From Alphaproteobacteria bacterium (GTDB lineage Bacteria > Pseudomonadota > Alphaproteobacteria > JAJTHO01), in NCBI GenBank assembly GCA_021297975.1, contig JAJTHO010000033.1, positions 1 through 29,523 on the forward strand: a stretch of DNA of 29,523 nucleotides. Direction: 5' to 3'. Within the stretch, counting starts at the first letter, position 1. Each line of letters starts with the position of its first letter. The translations under genes were made by a program, and so were the position numbers. The notes under the pieces were generated by a model that made no database searches, was not told the origin of the DNA, and worked only from the letters and a program-made list of their open reading frames with translations. Below, one piece after another: positions 23,562 through 29,523 of this stretch.

Positions 23562-24032
23562 ATGAACGCATCAGAACTGCACAAAGCCGCAACAACCGCA
23601 GGCGTAACCCTGTTTAAACCCGCCGCCCCGGTTGCGAATTATCTGCCCGCCGTCTTTGATGGCCGCGTGCTGTGGATTTCGGGTCAGTTGCCGTTTGAGG
23701 ACGGAAAAATAACGAAAACCGGCGTTGTGGGCAGTGATGTCTCGGTTGAAGACGCCGCAGTGATTGCGAAAGTATGCGCAGTGAATATCCTATCACAGCT
23801 TCATGCGTTTTTGGAAACGTCGGGGAAAAGTGTGTCGCGGGCGCTACGCCTTGGCGGCTTTGTGGTCTCGAGCGCCAGCTTTAACCAGCATTCAGCGGTG
23901 ATGAACGGCGCATCGGATTTGCTGGTGGCGGTGCTGGGGGACGCGGGAAAACACGCGCGCACGAGTATTGGCGTTGCGAGTTTGCCGCTTAATGCCCCGG
24001 TTGAGGTTGAGGCGCAGTTTCTGATTGCGTAA
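23562..24032 (+). CDS. RidA (YjgF/YER057c/UK114) family protein
   Basis: A small enamine/imine deaminase-family protein that typically removes reactive products of PLP enzymes. The 156-residue product has the longer form seen in the YjgF-like group annotated as translation-inhibitor-like proteins. Family blocks are LWISGQLPFEDGKI, AAVIAKVCAVNILSQLHAFLE and GVASLPLNAPVEVEAQFLIA. The catalytic arginine position of the best-studied members (usually in a xxR near residue 105) is not obvious, so activity is uncertain. GGGGAG lies about 6 bases before the ATG. The final 44 bases overlap the convergent tatC. Confidence 0.92.
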   Translation: MNASELHKAATTAGVTLFKPAAPVANYLPAVFDGRVLWISGQLPFEDGKITKTGVVGSDVSVEDAAVIAKVCAVNILSQLHAFLETSGKSVSRALRLGGFVVSSASFNQHSAVMNGASDLLVAVLGDAGKHARTSIGVASLPLNAPVEVEAQFLIA

Positions 24033-24807
24033 CGGCTGGTTTTTTAAGGCTAATCAGCAAAATCGACAGCTCAAATAAAAGATACAGCGGCACGCTGAGC
24101 GATAGCTGGCTGAGCGCATCGGGCGGCGTGACAACGCCTGCGAAAATAAGTGTCAGCACCACCGTGTGCCGCCGATATTTCCGTAGCGTTGCCGCCGAAA
24201 CAATACCCGCGCGGCCTAGAACCGTCAGCACCACGGGAAGCTGAAACGACAGGCCAAAGGCCAGCAGCAGACCGGTTACAAAGCTGAGGTATTGGCTGAT
24301 GCTGCCCAAATACTGGCTGCCTAGAGTCTGTGCATCCGGGCTGGGCGCCATTTCAAAACTGAGGAAAAATTCAAAGGCTAGCTTTAAAACGCCGTAATAG
24401 GCTAAGGCGCAGCCAGCAGTAAACAGCAGCGGCGCAGCGGCAATATACGCCACAAACCAGCGCCGCTCAGACACATAGAGTCCCGGCACCACAAACGCAT
24501 ACAGTTGATACGCATAGAGCGGAAATGCCAGCACGAGGGCGCTAAACCAGGCAACGCGCATTTGCGTCATGAAACCGTCCGTTACCGCCGTGAAAATCAT
24601 GGTGTTGCTGTTGCCTGTGGGCATGGCGGCGGCAAGGGGACGTAGAAGAAACTGATACACGGGTTCTGCCTGCCAAAAGCCCACGCCAAACATAGTCAAA
24701 ATACCGAGCGCAGACCACAACAGGCGCTTACGCAGCTCTTTCAAATGCGCATAGAGATGCATTTTTTTGAGGTTTTCACCCTCAAGAAGCGGGGGGCTGC
24801 TGGTCAT
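23989..24807 (-). CDS. tatC: Sec-independent protein translocase TatC
   Basis: The multispanning core of the twin-arginine translocase, which binds RR signal peptides of folded proteins. The cytoplasmic N-terminal HLKELRKRLLW motif, AFPLYAYQLYAFVVPGLY in the first loop region, FGLSFQLPVVL, and VVTPPDALSQ are all characteristic. Six hydrophobic segments can be traced over 272 residues, normal length, with a short polar Gln/Pro tail. The start overlaps the end of tatB by 26 bases. The 3' end overlaps RidA on the opposite strand. Confidence 0.97.
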   Translation of the reverse strand: MTSSPPLLEGENLKKMHLYAHLKELRKRLLWSALGILTMFGVGFWQAEPVYQFLLRPLAAAMPTGNSNTMIFTAVTDGFMTQMRVAWFSALVLAFPLYAYQLYAFVVPGLYVSERRWFVAYIAAAPLLFTAGCALAYYGVLKLAFEFFLSFEMAPSPDAQTLGSQYLGSISQYLSFVTGLLLAFGLSFQLPVVLTVLGRAGIVSAATLRKYRRHTVVLTLIFAGVVTPPDALSQLSLSVPLYLLFELSILLISLKKPAVTQSETAPQPQPGH

Positions 24808-25051
24808 CGGGCTTGTGGTGTATTGTTAGTGGAGTTTCGGGCTTGGTAAGGCCGTTTTTCTCGCGCAAGCTGCGCGCCTCGGCTTCGTAACCAAGGGCAT
24901 TGAAATCGGCTTTGAACCCAGCAAAAACATCCTGAACCTTCCGCCATTGCCGCCCCAGATGAAACAGCGTTTTGGCTAAGTCTTCGGGGCCAAGAAAAAT
25001 CAGCGCGGCAACGGCGATAATCGCGATTTCAGACCAAGCCAGCTCAAACAT
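24782..25051 (-). CDS. tatB: Sec-independent protein translocase TatB
   Basis: TatB partners TatC in twin-arginine signal recognition. The 89-residue product has the family start MFELAWSEIAIIAVAALIFLGPEDL: one membrane helix, the glycine-proline hinge and an amphipathic helix (KTLFHLGRQWRKVQDVFAGF), then a charged tail. It is at the short end for TatB. It lies downstream of tatA but is separated by 162 bases that contain repeat R4. Confidence 0.94.
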   Translation of the reverse strand: MFELAWSEIAIIAVAALIFLGPEDLAKTLFHLGRQWRKVQDVFAGFKADFNALGYEAEARSLREKNGLTKPETPLTIHHKPDDQQPPAS

Positions 25052-25080
25052 AGCGCTGCAAAAAAATATCTACACGAGGC

Positions 25081-25177
25081 GTCATCTCGACCGAAAGCCG
25101 CAACGCGGCTGAAGCGGAGAGATCTTTTACAAAATAAAGGGAGATCCCTCGGCTCGCTGCGCTCCGCTCGGGATGAC
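25081..25177 (+). repeat. Palindromic intergenic repeat, copy R4, within the tat operon
   Basis: This 97-base element begins GTCATCTCGACC and ends GCTCGGGATGAC, with a hairpin AGCCGC/GCGGCT at 25096-25110 and the GAGAGATC / GGGAGATCCC core. It is the most diverged of the four copies. It sits between tatA and tatB, where these genes are usually almost adjacent. Confidence 0.8.
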
Positions 25178-25213
25178 GTGTGCGGAAAGAAGGTAAAAAG
25201 AGAGACGCCATAA

Positions 25214-25390
25214 CTATTTTTTATCATCAGGCGGCGTGATTTTATCCTTATCATCCGAATCATCGCGCATTCCGTTTTTAAACGAACGTATCCCCCGGCC
25301 AATATCGCCCATTGCGCTGGGCAGTTTGCCAAGGCCAAAGAAAATAACCACGGCAACCAGAATCAGCAGCAGATGAGTCACGCTAAGCAT
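25214..25390 (-). CDS. tatA: Sec-independent protein translocase TatA
   Basis: TatA oligomers form the protein-conducting element of the Tat system. The 58-residue protein starts MLSVTHLLLILVAVVIFFG with one membrane helix, then the FGxxKLP hinge (GLGKLPSAM), an amphipathic helix (GDIGRGIRSFKNGM) and an acidic-basic tail. The ATG at 25390 is chosen over the GTG at 25396 because AAGGA is 7 bases before the ATG and only 1 before the GTG. The start overlaps the end of nagZ by 8 bases. Usual companions scpA and scpB are absent between nagZ and tatA. Confidence 0.94.
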   Translation of the reverse strand: MLSVTHLLLILVAVVIFFGLGKLPSAMGDIGRGIRSFKNGMRDDSDDKDKITPPDDKK

Positions 25391-26324
25391 ACGCACGTCC
25401 TTTATTATGCCCTAATACCATGCTTTCCTGAAGTCTGGCAAGCGCGGCTGTTCCCATGGGCAGCAATCCCTGCACCATGTCCTGCATCTCCTCAAGCTCC
25501 CCGGAGCAATGGAGGGCAAGGTCACACCCCGCCGCGAGCGCCTTTGCGGCGCGGTCACGGTATGTTCCTGTAAGCGCTTTCATCCCCACATCATCGGAAA
25601 TCAGAATGCCCTTAAAGCCAATATGGCCGCGAATGATGCGCTCAATAACGCGGCGAGACCATGTTGCGGGCTGGGCTGCGTCTATCGCGGTATAGACAAT
25701 ATGCGCTGTCATAGCCCACGGGGCGTTCAGCGCCTTAAACGGCGCAAAGTCTGTTTCCATCAACACGTCTAAACCCGTATGCACCACCGGCAGCGCGAGG
25801 TGACTGTCTTCCGTTGCCCGGCCATGCCCCGGAATGTGCTTTAAAATCGAGACAATCCCCACATCATTATGAGCGCGAATAACCGCGCCCGCGTTTTCAA
25901 TCACGGCATCGGGGGTGCTGCCAAAGGCTCTGTCGCCAATGATAAAGTGTGCGTTGTTAAGCCGCAAATCGCACACGGGGGTGCAGTTTACTGTAATCCC
26001 AACCTCGCGCAGCCCGGTTGCAATGAGCACGTTCGCATCATACACCGCCTGCGGCGCCTCTAACGTTCCCATCGCCGGATACGCTGGCCAATAGGGCCGA
26101 TTCAGGCGCTGTACCCGGCCGCCTTCCTGGTCAATCAGAATTGGCAAGGGGCGTATGGGGCTGTGGTTATACAGCGTTGCGCACAGGTCTTTAACCTGTG
26201 TGGGCGTGTCCACATTACGGCGAAACAGAATAAACCCGGCGGGCGGAAAGGCGCGGAAAAGAGCAGCTTCGGATGGCGTGACGCGAAGGCCGCTGAGGCT
26301 GGCGATATAAGGATAGACGTGCAT
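25383..26324 (-). CDS. nagZ: Beta-N-acetylhexosaminidase NagZ
   Basis: A cytoplasmic GH3 glycosidase that removes GlcNAc from recycled muropeptides. The signature KHIPGHGRATEDSHLALP holds the catalytic His/Asp loop, LIDQEGGRVQRL is the substrate-binding segment, and ISDDVGMKAL carries the nucleophile aspartate. The chosen ATG at 26324 (MHVYPYIASLSG) gives 313 residues, close to family length; a GTG at 26381 would add 19 residues unlike known N-termini. No clear Shine-Dalgarno site supports either. It leads the tatABC genes on the same strand, as in many alphaproteobacteria. Confidence 0.94.
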   Translation of the reverse strand: MHVYPYIASLSGLRVTPSEAALFRAFPPAGFILFRRNVDTPTQVKDLCATLYNHSPIRPLPILIDQEGGRVQRLNRPYWPAYPAMGTLEAPQAVYDANVLIATGLREVGITVNCTPVCDLRLNNAHFIIGDRAFGSTPDAVIENAGAVIRAHNDVGIVSILKHIPGHGRATEDSHLALPVVHTGLDVLMETDFAPFKALNAPWAMTAHIVYTAIDAAQPATWSRRVIERIIRGHIGFKGILISDDVGMKALTGTYRDRAAKALAAGCDLALHCSGELEEMQDMVQGLLPMGTAALARLQESMVLGHNKGRAYA

Positions 26325-26393
26325 ATGTTGCGTACGTGCGCCAATTGGGATAGGGGTGTCAAGAGATGACCTTAGACGCACTCTATTTTTTAA

Positions 26394-26424
26394 GGTGCGT
26401 CAGCCTTGGTCGGGATGACGCACC
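26394..26424. repeat. Nine-base-pair inverted repeat between nagZ and the exonuclease gene
   Basis: GGTGCGTCA (26394-26402) and TGACGCACC (26416-26424) are perfect inverted repeats with a 13-base loop. The inner GGGATGAC equals the end of the R1-R4 repeat family, so it may be a remnant of that element. No T-run follows on the plus strand, and the flanking genes diverge, so a terminator is unlikely. Confidence 0.6.
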
Positions 26425-26441
26425 CACAACAAGGATTTGAA

Positions 26442-27227
26442 ATGAGCTGGACTGTTGCATCGTGGAACGTGAATTCGCTAAATGCGCGCCTGCCGCAGGT
26501 GGTGGATTGGCTGCGCGCGGCAAAGCCGGATGTGTTGCTGCTGCAAGAACTCAAGGGCGTTACCGAATCCTTCCCGCATGAGGCATTTATGGAGCTAGGC
26601 TACAGCGCGGCGGTGCACGGCCAAAAAACCTATAACGGCGTGGCGATTCTGGCACGCGAGCGAATAGAGGATGTGCGCATCGGTCTTGATGGCAATGACC
26701 CAGACCCCACGCAGGCGCGGTATATAGAGGCGCTGATTGGCGGTAAACGCCGCGTTGCAAGCGTGTATGTGCCCAATGGCTCAGAGCCGGGCGATCCGAA
26801 ATATGATTATAAAATGGAATTTTATAAAGTGCTGACGGCGCTCGTGAAAGACCGTTTAGCCGACGAAGAAGCCTATTTTCTGGGCGGTGATTTTAACGTT
26901 GCCGCATCGCCGCTGGATACGCACGACCCCATAGGTTGGCAAAACCGGATTTTGTTTACAGAGGCTGAGCGTGCCGCCTTTGCGCGGCTCTGCGGCGCGG
27001 GGCTGTTTGATACCTACCGCCTGAAACAGCCGCAGATGCGGGAATATTCCTGGTGGGATTATCGCGACGGCAGCTTTCCGCAAAACAGAGGCGCACGGAT
27101 TGATTATGTGCTGGCGAACGCGGCGGCGCTGGCGGGTTTAGCGGATGCGCATATTGATGCCGCCCCGCGCAGCAATGAACGCCCCTCCGACCACACGCCG
27201 GTTATTTGTTCGCTATCTCATGGATAA
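26442..27227 (+). CDS. xth: Exodeoxyribonuclease III (AP endonuclease)
   Basis: Cuts DNA 5' to abasic sites and removes 3' blocks in base excision repair. The ATG at 26442 (MSWTVASWNVNSLNARL) is chosen because AAGGA lies about 6 bases upstream and it gives the standard N-terminus; an ATG/GTG further up at 26406 is an artefact. Active-site motifs are WNVNS, LLLQELK, TYNGVAIL, GGDFNVAA, RIDYVLAN and SDHTPVICSL. The 261 residues are normal. Its end overlaps the convergent photolyase fusion by 26 bases, placing two DNA repair genes tail to tail. Confidence 0.97.
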   Translation: MSWTVASWNVNSLNARLPQVVDWLRAAKPDVLLLQELKGVTESFPHEAFMELGYSAAVHGQKTYNGVAILARERIEDVRIGLDGNDPDPTQARYIEALIGGKRRVASVYVPNGSEPGDPKYDYKMEFYKVLTALVKDRLADEEAYFLGGDFNVAASPLDTHDPIGWQNRILFTEAERAAFARLCGAGLFDTYRLKQPQMREYSWWDYRDGSFPQNRGARIDYVLANAAALAGLADAHIDAAPRSNERPSDHTPVICSLSHG

Positions 27228-29523
27228 TGCGGCTGGCAATGGCGGTGCCGCTGACAAAGGCATCCTCTAGCCTGCGGCCTAAACACCAATCGCCGCACAC
27301 CCCAACGTTATCGCGGATAATGCAGGCTTTTTGCAAGATTGCAGATGCCTTAGCATAGCGCCAGAAGTGTGCGTCTGCGGCAACAGGTTCTTTGATTTTC
27401 AGATTAAACTGCTTGGTAAACGCTTCAATTTGCGAGGCAATAACCTGTTCTTTTGGGGTGCGTTCATGCGCTTTGGCAAAGCCATAGCTGGATTGTAACA
27501 GCCACGACTCAATGCCGATTTCGCGCCCCGGTTTTGAATTTTCGCGAAAGGCAAACGCGACCGCGCCCTCGTTAATCGCCGCAGAATCAAATTCGTAGCG
27601 CAGCGGTTCACTAAATGTCATCATCACTGACCAGACCGGCTGCATCTCCACAACACTGGTGATAAGCTGTTGCAGTTGCGGTAGGGCAGTGAGCAGTGCC
27701 GCGGCTTGCGCTGCAGGCATCGCTAAAATCACATAATCATAAAAGCCTAAGGATTCGCCTTCGGCTGAAAATAAAGACCAGCCACCATCACGCTTAACTA
27801 GCTGGCTAACTAGATTATTCGCCTTTATTTCCAAACCTTCGCCCATCACATCGGCAAGTGACGACATAGAAGGCACGGCAATATAGGGATACTTATTGAG
27901 CCGCATCTGCGCCGTTCTGTCGCTGAGATACATGCGGTTCTGCCATTGCTGCACAGCCCCCTTTTCTACTAAAACATCAATAAGATTGCGGAAAACGGGG
28001 TAGGTTGCTGTAAATAGTGGCGCGCCGCGATCAAACGATTGCCCGCCGATTTTTTTACTCATGATGCGGCCGCCACTGCGCTTTGCTTTGTCAAAAATAC
28101 TCACGCTGTGACCATGCCGCTTTAACAGTTGCGCTGCTGCTAAACCGCTCACACCAGCGCCGACTATGGCAACGCTGCGTTTAGGCTTAGGAATAATAGC
28201 CGCGGTTTTATCAAGGCTGTTGTAGAGCGTCTCGGCGAAGGGGCTTTGAAAGCTGGCTGTTCCGGGGGCAGAATCACCGGGGAAAGTGTTGCTAAGCTGT
28301 TGAAAGCTAGCCTGCGCAACGGGGTCATCTCTGTCGAGTGCATAGCGACGATACAGCTGTTCGGCAATGTGCGCCGCATGAATATCCGGACGATTCCATT
28401 CATAAAGCCGCGCCAGCCAGGGGCTGAATAAATGTTCATGCAGCACACCTGTATCGCGAAAATGTTGCTGGAGTTTATTCCAAACAGCATCATCCGTATT
28501 GCCTGCGCATAAATCGGGAAAGCTGTATGTCGGTTTGTGGTGTTGCGGCGTTTGCAGAGTAGGTGCGGAATTGCGGCGGCAAAAAAAATAGTTATAACAA
28601 TATTCACGCCATAAAATGACGTTCTCAATAAAGCTCCAAGCGTTATCACTTGATTCCAAACACGCGTCTTTTGCGACTAAAAATGGCGAAACCATCCCAT
28701 AGCGCAGATAAGGTTGAATAGAGCGAAACGCATAATGATGGGGATAGCGTTTTGTTGTGGGGTAATCGTCAATCCCGTATTGCGCAATTTTAGCCCATAC
28801 TTCATTGCCTTTTGTTGTGCCGCCGTAAAAATGCATGGTAGCCGGCACCGTCTGATCAACCTCTAAAAGGCTGACAAGTTCGGGAAGATTCTGCTTTGAT
28901 AACGTTAAGAAAAGTATGTTGCGCGGCAGGGCGGTAAAAGGCTTTGGCGTGGGTACATTATGCACCGGCCAGGGATAGCCAAAGCGGCCTTTGCGAAGTT
29001 TTTGGGTTTCCTCGCGGTATGATTCCAGCGATGTGTGCAGCTTACCCACTTTAAGCGGCGGCAGCACACAGTGTGCATCAACCCGAATAAATGGAATGTC
29101 GTGAAAGCGTGCCTCAACTTCGGCAATGCGTTTGAGCGATGCTAAAGTCGGCATATCTTCGGTAATGATAACAGCAGCAGAAGCTGCTAATTTTACTATA
29201 TTTTCTATTGGCTCGCTCGGCGTTGACAGAGCAGCAGCATAGGATAGCTTTTGTTCCTCACAGCGTTGTTGAATTTCCAAGGCGCCCTGAAGCACAAAGG
29301 CCATTTGGCGCGCCGTACCTTCAACAAGAATGTCATGAAAAATAAGGAGCGGTTTGTTCAGTTTATGCGCAATAAAACATGCGGTTTCCAGCGCCGGATT
29401 TGCCTCAACGCGGAGCGCGTGCTGCATCCAATACAAAACATAGGAATTTGGCCCAGCAACGGCGACATCTTTAACGATACGCGCACGATCTTCCAAAGCA
29501 TCGGGTAGACTGCGGATAAGCTC
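27202..29523 (-). CDS. Class II photolyase-like domain fused to a renalase-like FAD oxidoreductase, 5' end outside window
   Basis: The frame is open to the window edge on the minus strand; the TTG at 29496 is only the first possible start. About residues 1-430 (from that TTG) match class II photolyase: SYVLYWMQHALRVEANPALETA, a Rossmann-like antenna domain, then a diverged FAD-binding helical domain (NVILWREYCYNYFF, DDAVWNKLQQHF, RRYALDRDDPVA). The family's final segment (GYxG ... VHDRPW) is missing, and its MHGYMRMYWAKK helix is replaced by LHEHLFSPWLARLYEW. From about residue 440 a second domain starts with the dinucleotide fold VAIVGAGVSGLAAAQLLKRH, then GGRI, FDRGAPLFTA and the C-terminal GVCGDWCLGRRLEDAFVSG, as in renalase-like FAD/NAD(P) oxidoreductases. 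No stop or frameshift separates the halves. Whether either half is active is unknown. Confidence 0.88.
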   Translation of the reverse strand, partial: ELIRSLPDALEDRARIVKDVAVAGPNSYVLYWMQHALRVEANPALETACFIAHKLNKPLLIFHDILVEGTARQMAFVLQGALEIQQRCEEQKLSYAAALSTPSEPIENIVKLAASAAVIITEDMPTLASLKRIAEVEARFHDIPFIRVDAHCVLPPLKVGKLHTSLESYREETQKLRKGRFGYPWPVHNVPTPKPFTALPRNILFLTLSKQNLPELVSLLEVDQTVPATMHFYGGTTKGNEVWAKIAQYGIDDYPTTKRYPHHYAFRSIQPYLRYGMVSPFLVAKDACLESSDNAWSFIENVILWREYCYNYFFCRRNSAPTLQTPQHHKPTYSFPDLCAGNTDDAVWNKLQQHFRDTGVLHEHLFSPWLARLYEWNRPDIHAAHIAEQLYRRYALDRDDPVAQASFQQLSNTFPGDSAPGTASFQSPFAETLYNSLDKTAAIIPKPKRSVAIVGAGVSGLAAAQLLKRHGHSVSIFDKAKRSGGRIMSKKIGGQSFDRGAPLFTATYPVFRNLIDVLVEKGAVQQWQNRMYLSDRTAQMRLNKYPYIAVPSMSSLADVMGEGLEIKANNLVSQLVKRDGGWSLFSAEGESLGFYDYVILAMPAAQAAALLTALPQLQQLITSVVEMQPVWSVMMTFSEPLRYEFDSAAINEGAVAFAFRENSKPGREIGIESWLLQSSYGFAKAHERTPKEQVIASQIEAFTKQFNLKIKEPVAADAHFWRYAKASAILQKACIIRDNVGVCGDWCLGRRLEDAFVSGTAIASRIIHEIANK

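Noticed and set aside
26357..26362. Perfect TTGACA on the minus strand as the nagZ promoter
   Set aside because: No acceptable -10 box lies 16-18 bases downstream, so it was not annotated.
26394..26424. Rho-independent terminator
   Set aside because: The flanking genes diverge from this hairpin and no T-run follows the stem in the useful direction.

Overview
The window (about 29.5 kb, moderately GC-rich) is a dense stretch of chromosome from an alphaproteobacterium. The evidence is a set of families characteristic of that class: the NDUFA12-type complex I accessory protein, a DUF2155 protein beside MlaD and leucyl/phenylalanyl-tRNA transferase, an argS-SPOR pair, and RNase E divergent from an AMIN/Amidase_3 protein and PBP1A. 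The order within the class cannot be fixed from sequence alone. No tRNA, rRNA, CRISPR array, transposase or prophage gene was recognised.

Layout. 1-1056: 3' part of a Pro/Ala/Lys-rich protein with a short RTX-like motif. 1088-2092 (-): an AT-rich orphan frame broken by one in-frame TAG. 2093-2690: no protein gene, but a run of nested inverted repeats (core 2286-2605) that looks like a structured RNA. 2691-7134 (-): a cell-wall block, N-acetylmuramoyl-L-alanine amidase, then PBP1A, then an exported Sel1-repeat protein. 7348-9975 (+): RNase E. 10170-14607 (+): M48 metalloprotease with TPRs, DsbA/Com1-like thiol oxidoreductase, aroQ, accB, accC. 14612-19903 (+): dgt, argS, a SPOR-domain protein, and prfB with its programmed +1 frameshift. 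19892-20838 (-): an AbiEii-like nucleotidyltransferase and a small partner. 20913-21918 (+): erpA and aat. 21855-23348 (-): NDUFA12, mlaD and DUF2155. 23562-24032 (+): RidA. 23989-26324 (-): nagZ, tatA, tatB, tatC. 26442-27227 (+): exonuclease III. 27202-29523 (-): a class II photolyase-like domain fused to a renalase-like FAD oxidoreductase, cut by the window end.

How the genes fit together. Most are housekeeping genes for envelope growth and recycling (amidase, PBP1A, NagZ, SPOR, MlaD), protein export and periplasmic quality control (Tat, M48, DsbA-like), fatty acid synthesis (AccBC), translation (ArgS, PrfB, Aat), Fe-S assembly (ErpA), nucleotide and DNA maintenance (Dgt, exonuclease III, photolyase) and RNA turnover (RNase E). 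Several gene blocks that are usually separate in alphaproteobacteria appear cut and joined here. Four intergenic gaps carry members of one palindromic repeat family (GTCATTCCGAGC ... GGATGAC), one of them inside the tat operon. The least explained items are the structured-RNA candidate, the photolyase-renalase fusion, the TAG-split orphan, the small nucleotidyltransferase module, and the back-to-back promoters that place two start codons at or near the transcription start.
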